Shown: positions 1 to 10,097 of the stretch, piece by piece
How positions within the stretch are numbered: position 1 is the stretch's first letter
Layout: each line of letters opens with the position of its first letter
Assembly (NCBI GenBank): GCA_902602655.1
Contig: CACKRM010000008.1
Location: 1-34,607, forward strand
From: an uncultured Pelagibacteraceae bacterium
GTDB taxonomy: Bacteria; Pseudomonadota; Alphaproteobacteria; Pelagibacterales; Pelagibacteraceae
Direction of reading: 5' to 3'
Length of the DNA stretch: 34,607 nucleotides
The notes under the pieces: generated by a model
The model's database searches: none
Seen by the model: the letters and a program-made list of their open reading frames with translations, nothing else
Told to the model about the DNA's origin: nothing
Position numbers and translations under genes: made by a program

Positions 1-1
1 T

Positions 2-682
2 ACTCTATATCCTAATTTTTTTCCTGGGCCTTTAAATGAAGGGTTGTACGGAAAGGCTAAGGAAAAAAATATTTGGAAATTGAAAGTTATAGACATTAGG
101 AACTCTGCTGAGGACAGACATAAGACTGTTGATGATAAACCTTTTGGAGGAGGTAGTGGTATGCTTTTGAGACCAGACGTATTAGCTAAATCTATTGATG
201 CAAATGTTAAAAAAGGTGAAAAAATTTATTACCTTTCACCTGCAGGAAAAAAATTAGACCAGCATTTAGCAAAAAAACTTTCTAGAGAAAAAAAGATTAA
301 TTTAATTTGTGGTCATTTTGAGGGTGTTGATGAAAGAATTTTGGAGACAAGAGGAATAGAAAAATTAAGTATAGGGGACTATATTTTATCCGGTGGTGAG
401 TCTGCTGCGTATGTTGTAATTGACTGTATCATTAGACTTTTACCAGGTGTTATTGGAAATAGGGATTCGATGATGGATGAAAGTTTTGAAAATGGACTTT
501 TAGAGTATCCGCAATATACAAAACCACAAATTTGGGAACAAAAAAGTGTACCTGATGTACTATTATCAGGGAACCATGATAAAATAAAGAGCTGGCGTTT
601 ATCTCAATCAGAGGCTATAACACGTCGTCAGAGGCCAGACTTGTGGAAAAAATATCATAGTAAAAAAAATGAAAAACATTGA
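2..682 (+). CDS. trmD: tRNA (guanine-N1)-methyltransferase TrmD, 5' partial
   Basis: TrmD uses S-adenosylmethionine to make m1G37 in tRNAs that read CNN and related codons, which prevents +1 frameshifting. The frame is open from base 2, and its first residues ([14 protein letters not shown]) match the usual TrmD N-terminus, so the true start lies left of the window; the TTG at 44 is internal. Family motifs are visible: the [11 protein letters not shown] segment, the knot-fold loop [10 protein letters not shown], and [13 protein letters not shown] near the C-terminus, all typical of the SPOUT-class TrmD knot and its tRNA-binding tail. The 3' end overlaps rplS by 14 bases, the classical rpsP-rimM-trmD-rplS arrangement; rimM and rpsP would be expected just outside the left edge. 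Identity is secure and only the start is missing. Confidence 0.96.
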   Translation, partial: TLYPNFFPGPLNEGLYGKAKEKNIWKLKVIDIRNSAEDRHKTVDDKPFGGGSGMLLRPDVLAKSIDANVKKGEKIYYLSPAGKKLDQHLAKKLSREKKINLICGHFEGVDERILETRGIEKLSIGDYILSGGESAAYVVIDCIIRLLPGVIGNRDSMMDESFENGLLEYPQYTKPQIWEQKSVPDVLLSGNHDKIKSWRLSQSEAITRRQRPDLWKKYHSKKNEKH

Positions 683-1178
683 AGACATAAACAAAGCAGC
701 AATAAAAAAGATTGTTTCAGGTAAAAAAATTACTAATTTTGCTCCGGGAGACACAATTAGAGTTGGTGTTAAGATAGTAGAAGGAAAAAGAGAGAGAGTC
801 CAATTTTTTGAAGGGGTCTGCATTGCAAAAAAAAACAGAGATATTAATTCGTCTTTTACTGTAAGAAAAATATCATTCGGAGAAGGCGTGGAAAGAACTT
901 TTGCTTTATACAGCCCAGTTGTTGATTCAATAAAAGTCATTAGATCCGGAGATGTCCGAAGAGCTAAACTTTATTATTTAAGAGACAGAAAAGGAAAATC
1001 TGCTAGGATAGCTGAAAAAATTAAAAAAAGAATTGGTGTTGATGTTTCAGTTAAACCAGAGGAAACAAAAGTAAAACCGGCAGGATCCGTGAAAGAAGAA
1101 GCAAAAACTGAGGAAGTTAAAAAAGAAATTCCAAAAGTCGAAGCTAAAGCTGAGAAGCCAACTAGCGAAAAAAAATAA
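669..1178 (+). CDS. rplS: 50S ribosomal protein L19 with charged C-terminal tail
   Basis: L19 sits at the 30S-50S interface of the ribosome. Residues 1-118 are a standard L19: [13 protein letters not shown], the [13 protein letters not shown] strand, the [16 protein letters not shown] block and the [13 protein letters not shown] end. Usual bacterial L19 stops close to there (about 115-130 residues). This protein continues to 169 with a low-complexity Lys/Glu/Ala/Pro tail (residues about 119-169). The ATG at 669 lies inside the end of trmD (14-base overlap) with no Shine-Dalgarno-like sequence in front, so translation is probably coupled to trmD. leuC follows 7 bases after the stop. The tail is probably disordered; its role is unknown. 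Confidence 0.96.
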   Translation: MKNIEDINKAAIKKIVSGKKITNFAPGDTIRVGVKIVEGKRERVQFFEGVCIAKKNRDINSSFTVRKISFGEGVERTFALYSPVVDSIKVIRSGDVRRAKLYYLRDRKGKSARIAEKIKKRIGVDVSVKPEETKVKPAGSVKEEAKTEEVKKEIPKVEAKAEKPTSEKK

Positions 1179-1185
1179 AATTTTA

Positions 1186-2583
1186 ATGTCTAAAACTCTA
1201 TACGATAAGATATGGGAAAACCATCTTGTACATGAACAGGATGATGGAACTTCTCTAATTTATGTTGACCGTCATTTAGTACATGAGGTTACTAGCCCCC
1301 AGGCATTTGAAGGTTTAAGATTACAAAAAAGAAAAGTAAGAAGGCCAGAGTTTACTCTTGCAGTTCCTGATCACAATGTCCCAACTACAGATAGATCTAA
1401 AGGAATTGATGACGAAGAGTCCCGAATACAAGTAGAAACACTAAGAAGTAATTGTAAGGAATTTGGGGTAAAACTTTTTGATGTAAACGATAAACGACAG
1501 GGAATAGTTCATATAATCGGTCCTGAACAGGGTTTTACACAACCAGGAACAGTCATTGTATGTGGTGATAGTCATACAGCAACCCATGGAGCATTCGGTG
1601 CTTTAGCTTTTGGTATTGGAACATCAGAGGTAGAACATGTTCTTGCTACTCAGACATTAATTCAAAAAAAATCAAAAAACTTGAGAATTAATGTTAATGG
1701 CGATTTGCCAAAAGGTGTAACAGCAAAAGATGTGATCTTAAAAATTATTGGCACCATAGGAACTGCCGGAGGGACTGGTTACGTAATAGAATTTGCTGGC
1801 GATGTTATCAAAAGTTTAAGCATGGAAGAAAGAATGACAGTTTGTAACATGACTATTGAAGCTGGCGCAAGGGCGGGCTTGATTGCTCCAGATGAAAAAA
1901 CTTTTAATTATTTAAAAGGCAAAGCAATGTCACCCAAAGGTGAGAATTGGTCAAAGGCAGTAGAATTTTGGAAAACTTTATATTCAGATAAAAAATGCAG
2001 ATTTGATAAAGAGATAAATATTAATGGAAAAGACATTGAGCCATTAGTGACTTGGGGCACATCTCCTCAAGACGTATCCCCAGTAACTGGTGTAGTGCCA
2101 GATCCTGAGAAAGAAAAGAATGAAGATAGAAAAATGGCTATGAAACGATCTCTTGAATATATGGGATTAAAAGCTAATACAAAAATTTCAGATATTAAGA
2201 TTGATAAAATTTTTATAGGCAGCTGTACAAATGGAAGAATAGAAGATCTAAGGTTAGCAGCAAATCTTTTAAAGGGTAAAAAAATTGCTAATAACGTAAG
2301 CGCAATGGTAGTGCCGGGATCTGGATTAGTTAAAGAACAAGCTGAAAAAGAGGGCTTAGATAAAATTTTTAAAAAAGCAGGCTTTGAATGGAGAGAACCA
2401 GGCTGTTCAATGTGTCTAGGCATGAACCCCGATCAACTTAAACCAAAAGAGAGATGTGCATCAACATCTAATAGAAATTTTGAAGGTAGACAAGGTCGAG
2501 GAGGCAGAACTCATTTAGTTAGCCCAGGTATGGCAATTGCAGCCGCTATCAAAGGACATCTAACTGATGTAAGAGAAATATAA
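1186..2583 (+). CDS. leuC: 3-isopropylmalate dehydratase large subunit
   Basis: LeuC forms isopropylmalate isomerase with LeuD and converts 2-isopropylmalate to 3-isopropylmalate in leucine synthesis in the cytoplasm. It belongs to the aconitase superfamily with a [4Fe-4S] cluster; the three cluster cysteines are visible as C347 ([11 protein letters not shown]) and C407/C410 ([11 protein letters not shown]). Other signature stretches are [12 protein letters not shown] near residue 60, [18 protein letters not shown] near residues 126-143 and the C-terminal [19 protein letters not shown]. At 465 residues it has the full bacterial length. The gene starts 7 bases after rplS and is followed after 1 base by leuD, so it is transcribed with a ribosomal-protein gene. 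No leader peptide or attenuator can fit in front of it, so classical leucine attenuation is absent here. Confidence 0.97.
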   Translation: MSKTLYDKIWENHLVHEQDDGTSLIYVDRHLVHEVTSPQAFEGLRLQKRKVRRPEFTLAVPDHNVPTTDRSKGIDDEESRIQVETLRSNCKEFGVKLFDVNDKRQGIVHIIGPEQGFTQPGTVIVCGDSHTATHGAFGALAFGIGTSEVEHVLATQTLIQKKSKNLRINVNGDLPKGVTAKDVILKIIGTIGTAGGTGYVIEFAGDVIKSLSMEERMTVCNMTIEAGARAGLIAPDEKTFNYLKGKAMSPKGENWSKAVEFWKTLYSDKKCRFDKEININGKDIEPLVTWGTSPQDVSPVTGVVPDPEKEKNEDRKMAMKRSLEYMGLKANTKISDIKIDKIFIGSCTNGRIEDLRLAANLLKGKKIANNVSAMVVPGSGLVKEQAEKEGLDKIFKKAGFEWREPGCSMCLGMNPDQLKPKERCASTSNRNFEGRQGRGGRTHLVSPGMAIAAAIKGHLTDVREI

Positions 2584-2584
2584 T

Positions 2585-3202
2585 ATGGAAAAATTCACTA
2601 ATTTAAAATCAATACCATCATATTTATCTTTACAAAATATCGACACAGATATGATAATTCCAAAGCAATTTTTAAAGACAATTAAAAGAACAGGTCTTGG
2701 AAAAAGTTTATTTTATGAGATGCGATATGATGAAAATGGAAAGATAAACAGTGGATTTGTTTTAAATAAAGAACCGTATAATAAATCAAAAATTTTATTA
2801 GCAGGAAAAAATTTTGGATGTGGTTCTTCAAGAGAGCATGCTCCTTGGGCTTTATCTGACTTTGGAATTAAATGTGTGATTAGCTCAAGTTTTGCAGATA
2901 TATTTTATAATAATTGTTTTAAAAATGGAATCTTGCCAATAAAGATTAACGACCAAGTTGTAGTTGAATTAGCAGATTATTCAAAAAGAAAAGAAGAAAT
3001 TGAAATTAGTTTAGAGAAGCAGGAAATTAAATATGGAAATAAAATTACAAAATTCGAAGTCGATGCGTTCAAAAAGAAGTGCTTAATGGAAGGTTTGGAT
3101 GATATCGCATTATCCATGGAAAAAATAGGCAGAATAGATGAATATGAAAAAAAATTACAATCTTCAAAACCTTGGATATTAAACGATGACAAAAAAAACT
3201 AG
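2585..3202 (+). CDS. leuD: 3-isopropylmalate dehydratase small subunit
   Basis: LeuD is the swivel-domain subunit of isopropylmalate isomerase and pairs with LeuC encoded immediately upstream. The signature is clear: [17 protein letters not shown] near the N-terminus and the substrate-loop motif [17 protein letters not shown] around residues 78-95, followed by [19 protein letters not shown]. Length (205 residues) is normal for the proteobacterial form. The C-terminus (TKKTR-frame region) overlaps the start of leuB by 17 bases, so LeuC, LeuD and LeuB are probably made from one transcript by translational coupling. Confidence 0.97.
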   Translation: MEKFTNLKSIPSYLSLQNIDTDMIIPKQFLKTIKRTGLGKSLFYEMRYDENGKINSGFVLNKEPYNKSKILLAGKNFGCGSSREHAPWALSDFGIKCVISSSFADIFYNNCFKNGILPIKINDQVVVELADYSKRKEEIEISLEKQEIKYGNKITKFEVDAFKKKCLMEGLDDIALSMEKIGRIDEYEKKLQSSKPWILNDDKKN

Positions 3203-4289
3203 AAAAATTTTATTGCTGCCAGGTGACGGCATAGGACCCGAAGTGGTTGCTGAGGTAAAAAAGATAATCAATTGGTTCAATAAAAATAGATCTTTAGATT
3301 TTAAAATGGAAGAGGATCTTGTCGGTGGAGCATCAATAGATGTTAATAAAGTGCCAATAACTGATGAAGTTTTTTATAAATCCTTAGAGAGTGATGCAGT
3401 TATACTAGGAGCTTGTGGTGGACCAAAATGGGACAATTTAGAATTTTCTAAAAGACCTGAAAGAGCTTTATTAAAATTAAGAAAGGAATTAAAACTTTTT
3501 GCTAACCTAAGACCAGCAATATGCTTTAAACAATTAGTAGACGCGTCTACTTTAAAGCCAGAAATAGTATCTGGATTGGATATAATGATAGTAAGAGAAT
3601 TAACCGGTGGTATTTATTTTGGAGAACCTCGTGGAATTGAACCTATTGAGAATAATGAAAGAAGAGGAGTAAATACACACACTTATACTTCGAGTGAAAT
3701 TCATAGAATAGCAAAAGTCGCTTTTGATTTAGCTAAAAAAAGAAAAAATAAAGTTACATCTTGCGAAAAATCAAATGTAATGGAGGCCGGAATATTATGG
3801 AGAGAAGAAGTTCAAAAAGTTAAGGATAAAGATTACAAAAATGTCGAACTCAATCATATGTTAGCTGACAATTGTGCTATGCAACTTTTAAGAAACCCAA
3901 AACAATTTGATATTATTTTAGCAGATAATTTATTCGGAGATATGCTTTCAGATGAAGCTGCAATGTTAACTGGATCTTTGGGCTTGCTGCCTTCAGCCTC
4001 ACTAGGAGCAAAAGACAAAAATGGAAAAATAAGATCTTTATACGAGCCTGTTCATGGCTCTGCACCAGATATTGCAGGTAAAAATATAGCAAATCCTATT
4101 GCAACTATTATGAGCTTGTCTATGGCGCTAAAGTATTCTCTAGATTTACCAAAGGAGTCTGATCTTTTAGAGTCGGCAGTTCAAAATGTCTTAAATGAAG
4201 GGTTTAGAACGAAAGATATCATGTCTGTAGGAAAAAAAGAACTTTCTACATCCCAAATGGGTGATGCAATTATTTCAAAATTAAAATAA
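3186..4289 (+). CDS. leuB: 3-isopropylmalate dehydrogenase
   Basis: LeuB oxidises and decarboxylates 3-isopropylmalate with NAD+ to 4-methyl-2-oxopentanoate (2-ketoisocaproate), the third leucine-specific step. It is a beta-decarboxylating dehydrogenase: [12 protein letters not shown] at the N-terminus, substrate-binding arginines in [29 protein letters not shown] in the middle, the metal-binding [14 protein letters not shown] and the NAD-binding [18 protein letters not shown]. The Glu/Leu pattern of the ERALLKLR stretch is that of IPMDH rather than isocitrate dehydrogenase. Length 367 is normal. The ATG lies inside the end of leuD (17-base overlap). leuA is not in this window. Confidence 0.97.
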   Translation: MTKKTRKILLLPGDGIGPEVVAEVKKIINWFNKNRSLDFKMEEDLVGGASIDVNKVPITDEVFYKSLESDAVILGACGGPKWDNLEFSKRPERALLKLRKELKLFANLRPAICFKQLVDASTLKPEIVSGLDIMIVRELTGGIYFGEPRGIEPIENNERRGVNTHTYTSSEIHRIAKVAFDLAKKRKNKVTSCEKSNVMEAGILWREEVQKVKDKDYKNVELNHMLADNCAMQLLRNPKQFDIILADNLFGDMLSDEAAMLTGSLGLLPSASLGAKDKNGKIRSLYEPVHGSAPDIAGKNIANPIATIMSLSMALKYSLDLPKESDLLESAVQNVLNEGFRTKDIMSVGKKELSTSQMGDAIISKLK

Positions 4290-4300
4290 AGTAAAAGTTT

Positions 4301-5305
4301 ATGAACTTAGCAATTATTGGCGCAACCGGAAACGTCGGAAGAAAAACTATCGAAATTTTAGAAAAATCTAAAATTAATATAAATAATTTGTTTCTTGTTG
4401 CATCCGAAAAAAGTGCTGGTAAAAAAATTAAATTTAAAAATAAAAATATATCGGTACAAAATCTTAAAGATTATAATTTTTCAAACGCTGAAATCACCTT
4501 TTTTGCAGCAGGCAGTCAAATAGCAGAACAATGGATTCCAGAAGCTTCAAAAAAAACTATAGTTATTGATAATTCAAAATTTTTTAGAATGGAAAGTTCC
4601 GTACCACTTGTTGTAGCTGAAGTTAACCCAGATGATCTTAAAAATCATAAAAATATTATTTCAAATCCTAATTGCTCAACAATTCAGTTAGCATTGGTTT
4701 TACAACCACTGCATGAAAATTTTAAAGTTAAAAGAGTTGTTGTGTCAACTTACCAAGCTGTTTCAGGCGCGGGTAAAGCGGCAGTTGATGAATTAATTTT
4801 TCAAACTAAAGAACATTTAGAAGGAAAAAAAATTAAATCAAAAAATTTTACCAAACAAATAGCCTTTAATCTTATTCCTCATATAGACAATTTTGTCGAA
4901 GATGGATACACAAAAGAAGAATGGAAAATGGAAAATGAAACTAAAAAAATTTTAGATAAAAATGTTAATGTTACTGCAACATGTGTGAGAGTACCGGTAA
5001 TAACATCACATTCAGAGTCTGTAAATATTGAATTTGAAAAAGACTATGATCTAAAAAAAATTAAAGGTATTTTAAATAACGCCTCAGGGTGCAAGGTAGT
5101 AGATGATCAAAGAGACGGCGGTTACATTACGCCAATAGAAGCAGAAGGTGATTATGCTACTTATATATCTAGGATCAGAGCAGATAGATCAAACAAAAAG
5201 GCCATTAACTTATGGATTGTCTCAGATAACTTATTAAAGGGTGCAGCTTTAAACACAGTGCAAATTGCTGAAAAATTAGTAAGCTATAAGCTAATTAATC
5301 AATAA
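4301..5305 (+). CDS. asd: aspartate-semialdehyde dehydrogenase
   Basis: Asd reduces aspartyl-4-phosphate to aspartate semialdehyde with NADPH and is the branch point to lysine/diaminopimelate, threonine and methionine. Visible signs are the N-terminal nucleotide loop IIGATGNVGR (residues 5-14), the catalytic cysteine C125 in SNPNCSTIQL, the YQAVSGAGKAAVDEL stretch, the HSESVNIEF catalytic-histidine region and the C-terminal LWIVSDNLLKGAALNTVQIAE. Length (334) fits. It sits 11 bases after leuB and 4 bases before sdhC, so it links an amino-acid biosynthetic cluster to the succinate dehydrogenase operon. The start is the first ATG, directly before the Rossmann strand. Confidence 0.97.
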   Translation: MNLAIIGATGNVGRKTIEILEKSKININNLFLVASEKSAGKKIKFKNKNISVQNLKDYNFSNAEITFFAAGSQIAEQWIPEASKKTIVIDNSKFFRMESSVPLVVAEVNPDDLKNHKNIISNPNCSTIQLALVLQPLHENFKVKRVVVSTYQAVSGAGKAAVDELIFQTKEHLEGKKIKSKNFTKQIAFNLIPHIDNFVEDGYTKEEWKMENETKKILDKNVNVTATCVRVPVITSHSESVNIEFEKDYDLKKIKGILNNASGCKVVDDQRDGGYITPIEAEGDYATYISRIRADRSNKKAINLWIVSDNLLKGAALNTVQIAEKLVSYKLINQ

Positions 5306-5309
5306 TAAA

Positions 5310-5696
5310 ATGCAGTACGAAAAAAACCCATTAACACCTCATTTACAAATCTATAGATGGCAAATTTCTTCTCTTCTTTCTATCGCCCATAGAATAATCG
5401 GAGTGATAAATATTTTGGCTATAATTCTAATTTGTACTTGGGTTATTTCTCTAACTTTCCTAGAGAACAATTATGGAATAATTGAATCTTTTTTTAATTC
5501 TTCAGTAGGAAAATTTTTTGTGATTACAATTAGCTGGACATTTAGTTTTCATATATTAAATGAAATTAGACATTTAGTATGGGATTTAGGATACGGTTTT
5601 AGTTTAAGGATATCAAAAATCACAGGAGTGCTAACAGTTATCTTTTCTTTTGTTTTAGCAGTTGTCATTTATTTATTTGGAAAGGGACTTAATTAA
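5310..5696 (+). CDS. sdhC: succinate dehydrogenase cytochrome b556 subunit
   Basis: SdhC is one of the two membrane anchors of complex II and helps bind haem b and ubiquinone. The protein (128 residues) starts with PLTPHLQIYRWQ and has three membrane segments at roughly 25-48, 68-90 and 103-123. The quinone-site motif SIAHRIIG (S24, R28) and the haem-ligand region SFHILNEIRHLVWDLGYG (H81 and H88) match the SdhC family; H81 aligns with the E. coli axial ligand SdhC-H84. The stop codon abuts the sdhD start with no spacer. Gene order sdhCDAB is that of proteobacteria. Confidence 0.95.
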   Translation: MQYEKNPLTPHLQIYRWQISSLLSIAHRIIGVINILAIILICTWVISLTFLENNYGIIESFFNSSVGKFFVITISWTFSFHILNEIRHLVWDLGYGFSLRISKITGVLTVIFSFVLAVVIYLFGKGLN

Positions 5697-6020
5697 ATGC
5701 ACACGTCAACAAAAAAATGGTTATTTATTAAAGTAAGCTCATTTATTCTTATACCTTTTATATTATGGTTTATAATAAACTTTGTTTCAATTATTGATAA
5801 TAATTATTATGAAGTAGTAAATTTTTTTAAATCACAGCCTTCTAAGGTACTTTTTTCAGTTTTTTTAGTTTTTTCTTTCTTTTTTTACTCTCTTACAATA
5901 AGCGAAATTTTTGAGGATTATATTAATAGTGAAAAAATCAAAAATGTCGCAAACAGAATCCTTTATATGTTTGCTATAATAATCCCAATGATTACAATAA
6001 TTTCTATATACAAAATATAA
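5697..6020 (+). CDS. sdhD: succinate dehydrogenase membrane anchor subunit SdhD-like
   Basis: The position between sdhC and sdhA and a 107-residue protein with three hydrophobic spans (about 10-31, 50-70, 86-105) identify this as the SdhD anchor of complex II. The quinone-site Asp-Tyr pair is present as EDY (D74, Y75). The usual haem b ligand, a histidine ten residues before the E/T of that motif (H71 in E. coli), is absent: the aligned position is F63 in [17 protein letters not shown]. The only histidine in the whole protein is residue 2. The family glycine in that helix is missing too. Divergence is high, so the assignment rests on context plus EDY. sdhA starts 1 base after the stop. Confidence 0.85.
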   Translation: MHTSTKKWLFIKVSSFILIPFILWFIINFVSIIDNNYYEVVNFFKSQPSKVLFSVFLVFSFFFYSLTISEIFEDYINSEKIKNVANRILYMFAIIIPMITIISIYKI

Positions 6021-6021
6021 A

Positions 6022-7800
6022 ATGAAAAAAGCTTATAAGATTATAGACCACGAATATGATGTAATTGTTTTAGGTGCTGGAGGCTCAGGCTTAAGGGCAG
6101 CAGTAGGTTTATCTGAAGCAGGTCTCAAGACAGCTTGCATATCTAAAGTATTTCCAACAAGAAGCCACACATCGGCTGCTCAAGGAGGAATCTCCGCTGC
6201 CCTAGGTAATATGGGTGAGGACGATTGGAGATGGCACATGTACGATACAGTAAAAGGATCAGATTGGTTAGGTGATCAAGATGCAATAGAATATTTGTGT
6301 AAGGAAGCACCGAGAGCTGTTATTGAACTTGAAAAATACGGAGTACCTTTTAGCAGAACAAAAGAAGGCAAAATTTATCAAAGACCATTTGGAGGCATGA
6401 CAAAAAATTATGGAAATGGAACAGTTCAAAGAACCTGCGCAGCAGCAGATAGAACTGGCCACGCAATTCTTCACACTTTATACGGTCAAGCTTTAAAACA
6501 TAACACAGAATTTTTTATAGAATATTTTGCTTTAGATTTGATAATGAAAAATGGCGCTTGTAAAGGATTGATAGCGTGGAATCTTAATGATGGTACTATT
6601 CATAGATTTAGATCTCACATTACAATAATAGCAACTGGCGGGTATGGTAAAATATATTATTCAGCAACATCGGCACATACCTGTACTGGGGATGGTAATG
6701 GAATGGTTTTAAGAGCCGGTTTACCTTTACAAGATATGGAGTTCGTACAATTTCACCCTACAGGCATATATGGAGTTGGATGTTTAATATCCGAAGGTGT
6801 TAGAGGAGAGGGCGGTTTTCTTTTAAATTCAAAAAATGAGAGATTTATGGAAAGATATGCTCCTAGTGCAAAAGATCTAGCATCAAGAGACGTTGTAAGC
6901 AGATCAATAGCGATTGAGATAAATGAGGGAAGAGGTGTTGGAAAAGAAAAAGATCATGTTCATCTTCATTTAGATCATCTTGATCCAAAAGTAATAGAAG
7001 AGAAACTTCCCGGAATAGCAGAATCTGCAAAAACTTTTTCTGGCGTTGACGTTACAAAAGATCCTATACCAGTAGTTCCTACAGTACATTACAATATGGG
7101 AGGAATTCCAACTAACTTTAAAGCAGAAGTATTAACTTTAAATGGATCTGAAAAAACCGTTGAAGGCCTCATGGCCATCGGCGAAGCAGCTTGTGTTTCC
7201 GTTCATGGAGCTAATAGATTGGGGTCTAATTCTTTAATTGATTTAGTAGTTTTTGGAAGAGCAGCAGCAAAAAGAGCAGCAGAATTAGTTACTCCTGGAA
7301 AGCCACATGAAGAAATTTCTGAGAGCGAAACCGAAAAATGTTTAAATCGTTTTGACCAAATTAGAATGTCAAAAGGATCTTCCAAAACTTCTGAACTTAG
7401 ACTGTCTATGCAGAAAACTATGCAAAGTAAGTGCGCTGTTTTTAGAACTGAGAAGACACTTAGAGAAGGAAAAAATGATATTAGAAAACCTTTTGATGGT
7501 TTAAGCGATATAAATATTTCAGATAAATCACTACTTTTTAACACTGACTTGGTTGAATCTTTAGAATTTGATAACTTAATCCGACAAGCAATAACAACTA
7601 TTGATTCTGCTTACAGCAGAAAAGAAAGTAGAGGAGCTCATGCTAGGGAAGATTTTTCTAAGAGGGATGATAAAAATTTTATGAAACATACTTTAGCATG
7701 GCAAAAAGGCAAGGAAACTGAAATTAAATACAGAGATGTTCATTCAAGAACTTTAACAAACGATGTCCAATACTTTCCTCCAAAAGAAAGAGTATATTAA
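6022..7800 (+). CDS. sdhA: succinate dehydrogenase flavoprotein subunit
   Basis: SdhA oxidises succinate to fumarate on a covalently bound FAD and passes electrons to SdhB. The N-terminal FAD fold [14 protein letters not shown] (about 14-27) is followed by [13 protein letters not shown], where H49 is the expected attachment point of FAD. Substrate and active-site stretches include [23 protein letters not shown], the [13 protein letters not shown] capping region and [20 protein letters not shown]. The C-terminal [14 protein letters not shown] matches the family. Length 592 is normal. The stop shares one base with the sdhB start (TAATG). Confidence 0.98.
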   Translation: MKKAYKIIDHEYDVIVLGAGGSGLRAAVGLSEAGLKTACISKVFPTRSHTSAAQGGISAALGNMGEDDWRWHMYDTVKGSDWLGDQDAIEYLCKEAPRAVIELEKYGVPFSRTKEGKIYQRPFGGMTKNYGNGTVQRTCAAADRTGHAILHTLYGQALKHNTEFFIEYFALDLIMKNGACKGLIAWNLNDGTIHRFRSHITIIATGGYGKIYYSATSAHTCTGDGNGMVLRAGLPLQDMEFVQFHPTGIYGVGCLISEGVRGEGGFLLNSKNERFMERYAPSAKDLASRDVVSRSIAIEINEGRGVGKEKDHVHLHLDHLDPKVIEEKLPGIAESAKTFSGVDVTKDPIPVVPTVHYNMGGIPTNFKAEVLTLNGSEKTVEGLMAIGEAACVSVHGANRLGSNSLIDLVVFGRAAAKRAAELVTPGKPHEEISESETEKCLNRFDQIRMSKGSSKTSELRLSMQKTMQSKCAVFRTEKTLREGKNDIRKPFDGLSDINISDKSLLFNTDLVESLEFDNLIRQAITTIDSAYSRKESRGAHAREDFSKRDDKNFMKHTLAWQKGKETEIKYRDVHSRTLTNDVQYFPPKERVY

Positions 7801-8576
7801 TGGTACAGTTTAGTTTACCTGAAAATTCAAAAATTTTAAGAGGTGAATATTTTAAAGATAAAACTGGATCTAAAAATATAAAAAAAGTTAAAGTATATAG
7901 ATGGAATCCTGAAGAGAATAAAAATCCGAGAGTAGATACTTTTGAGGTAGACATGAATAATTGTGGACCAAAAGTTTTAGATATTTTATTCAAAATAAAA
8001 AATGAAATAGATTCTTCGCTTACATTTAGAAGATCCTGCGCACATGGAGTATGTGGATCATGTGCTATGAATGTTGATGGCGTAAACACTTTGTCATGTA
8101 TTAAGTCTCACACAGATATTAAAGGAGACTTAAATATTTATCCTCTACCTCATTTAAAAGTTATAAAAGATTTAGTTGGAGATTTAAGTACTTTATATAA
8201 GCAATATGAATCAATTCAACCGTGGTTAAAAACATCACAAACTCAGACTGAAAAAAAAGAAATTTTACAATCGCAAAAAGATAGATCAAAACTTGACGGG
8301 TATTATGAATGTATTTTATGTGCTTGTTGCTCAACTTCATGTCCAAGTTATTGGTGGAATGGAGATAAGTACTTAGGTCCAGCAGTTCTTCTTCAAGCTT
8401 ATAGATGGATTTGTGACAGTAGAGACGAAGAACGAAAGGAGCGATTGAAAAAGGTTGCAGACGAATTTAAGCTTTATAGATGTCACACAATAATGAACTG
8501 CGCAAACTCATGTCCTAAAGGGCTAAATCCAGCAAAAGCAATTGGTTTAATTAAAAAAATGCTTGCAACGAGTTAA
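7800..8576 (+). CDS. sdhB: succinate dehydrogenase iron-sulfur subunit
   Basis: SdhB carries electrons from SdhA to the membrane quinone site through three Fe-S clusters. All ligands are visible: [2Fe-2S] by C80, C85, C88 and C100 ([14 protein letters not shown]...LSC); [4Fe-4S] by C171, C174, C177 and C238; and the 3Fe-4S cluster by C181, C228 and C234 ([17 protein letters not shown] and [14 protein letters not shown]). The conserved PSYWWN follows the second cysteine group. Length 258 is normal. It overlaps sdhA by one base. The 23 bases to mmsA (8577-8599) are AT-only apart from a few positions and show no convincing terminator. Confidence 0.98.
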   Translation: MVQFSLPENSKILRGEYFKDKTGSKNIKKVKVYRWNPEENKNPRVDTFEVDMNNCGPKVLDILFKIKNEIDSSLTFRRSCAHGVCGSCAMNVDGVNTLSCIKSHTDIKGDLNIYPLPHLKVIKDLVGDLSTLYKQYESIQPWLKTSQTQTEKKEILQSQKDRSKLDGYYECILCACCSTSCPSYWWNGDKYLGPAVLLQAYRWICDSRDEERKERLKKVADEFKLYRCHTIMNCANSCPKGLNPAKAIGLIKKMLATS

Positions 8577-8599
8577 AAGCTTAATTAATTATTTACCAA

Positions 8600-10093
8600 A
8601 TGAATTTAATCGAACATTTCGTTAACGGTAAATTAAACAAAGGGACCTCCAAAAGAACAGGCAAAGTATTTAATCCAGCTACTGGATCTCAAAACTCAGA
8701 AGTTAAATTAGCAAATAAACATGACGTTGATAATGCAGTGAGTGTAGCTAAAAAAGCATTTATAACTTGGTCACAAAAAACACCTTTGTATAGGGCCAGA
8801 GTTCTTTTTAAATTTAAAGAACTCATTGAAAAAAATTCTGATTTGTTGACTAAAATTATTGTTTCGGAACATGGAAAAGTTTATGAGGATGCAAAAGGTT
8901 CTCTAACAAGAGGTTTGGAAGTTGTAGAATTTGCTTGTGGTATTCCGCAACTATTAAAGGGAGAGTTTACGGAAAATGTTGGAACAGATGTTGACAGTTG
9001 GTCCATGAGACAGCCTTTAGGCGTCTGTGCAGGCATAACACCTTTTAATTTCCCTGCAATGGTACCCATGTGGATGTTTCCCGTTGCCATTGCATGTGGT
9101 AACACATTTGTATTAAAACCTTCAGAAAAAGATCCAAGTTGTTCAATAAAGTTAGCAGAATTATTTACCGAAGCAGGTTTACCCGAGGGCGTATTTAATG
9201 TTGTGAATGGAGACAAAGAGTCGGTTGATGCAATTATTAGTAATAAGGATATATCTGCTGTTAGTTTTGTCGGATCAACTCCAATAGCAAAATATATTTA
9301 TGAAAATTGTTCCAAAAATGAAAAAAGAGTACAAGCGCTCGGAGGAGCTAAAAATCATTGTGTTATAATGCCCGATTGTGATTTAGATCAGGCAGTAAAT
9401 GGTTTAATCGGAGCAGCATATGGATCAGCAGGAGAAAGATGTATGGCCCAATCAGTTGCTGTAGCAGTTGGCAACATAGCAGAACCATTAGTAAAAAAAT
9501 TATCTGAGAAGGTAAAATCTTTAAAGATTGGACCTGGTTTAGACAAAGATTCTGAGATGGGACCGTTAGTTACAAAAGAACACTTAGAGAAAGTATTAAA
9601 TTATGTTGAAATAGGTATTAAAGAGGGTGCAAAATTAGTTGTTGATGGGAGAAAAGTAAATATATCAAAAAATCAAAAAGGTTTTTTTATGGGAGGCTGC
9701 TTGTTTGATAAAGTAGAAAAAAATATGAGAATTTATAAAGAAGAAATATTTGGACCAGTTCTTTCAATAGTCCGAGTAAAAGATTATAACGAGGCTTTAG
9801 CTTTGGTAAATGATCATGAGTTTGGAAATGGAGCAAGTATTTTTACAAGGGATGGAGACACTGGTAGATCTTTTGCTAGTAATGCCAAAATAGGAATGAT
9901 AGGTATTAATATACCGATACCTGTTCCAATGGCTTTTCATAGTTTTGGAGGATGGAAAAGATCGTTATTTGGTGACCAACATATACATGGTCCTGAAGGA
10001 GTAAGATTTTATACTAAATTGAAGACCATAACCTCAAGGTGGCCATCGGGTATTAAATCAGATGCAGAATTTGTTATGCCTACAATGAAATAA
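8600..10093 (+). CDS. mmsA: CoA-acylating methylmalonate-semialdehyde dehydrogenase
   Basis: This aldehyde dehydrogenase superfamily member matches the MmsA/IolA branch, which oxidises methylmalonate semialdehyde or malonate semialdehyde with NAD+ and CoA to propionyl- or acetyl-CoA plus CO2 (valine, thymine, myo-inositol or beta-alanine catabolism). Signs are WSMRQPLGVCAGITPFNFPAM (about 134-154), VLKPSEKDPSC, FVGSTPIAKYIY, QALGGAKNHCVIMPDCD and the catalytic C281 in GSAGERCMAQS. The GERCMAQ context and lack of a classical ALDH Glu in the ALGGAKNH stretch are typical of MmsA. Length 497 is normal. It sits between sdhB and mdh, 4 bases before mdh, so it is expressed with TCA enzymes. The exact physiological substrate cannot be read from the sequence. 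Confidence 0.92.
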   Translation: MNLIEHFVNGKLNKGTSKRTGKVFNPATGSQNSEVKLANKHDVDNAVSVAKKAFITWSQKTPLYRARVLFKFKELIEKNSDLLTKIIVSEHGKVYEDAKGSLTRGLEVVEFACGIPQLLKGEFTENVGTDVDSWSMRQPLGVCAGITPFNFPAMVPMWMFPVAIACGNTFVLKPSEKDPSCSIKLAELFTEAGLPEGVFNVVNGDKESVDAIISNKDISAVSFVGSTPIAKYIYENCSKNEKRVQALGGAKNHCVIMPDCDLDQAVNGLIGAAYGSAGERCMAQSVAVAVGNIAEPLVKKLSEKVKSLKIGPGLDKDSEMGPLVTKEHLEKVLNYVEIGIKEGAKLVVDGRKVNISKNQKGFFMGGCLFDKVEKNMRIYKEEIFGPVLSIVRVKDYNEALALVNDHEFGNGASIFTRDGDTGRSFASNAKIGMIGINIPIPVPMAFHSFGGWKRSLFGDQHIHGPEGVRFYTKLKTITSRWPSGIKSDAEFVMPTMK

Positions 10094-10097
10094 AGAT

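Noticed and set aside
44-46. TTG at 44 as a real start for trmD
   Set aside because: The frame continues upstream with conserved TrmD residues to the window edge, so the gene is simply cut off.
6268-8089. Several open frames of 60-121 codons on the strand opposite sdhA and sdhB
   Set aside because: They lie antisense to strongly conserved genes, encode Phe/Ser-rich sequence without motifs and are shadows of codon bias.
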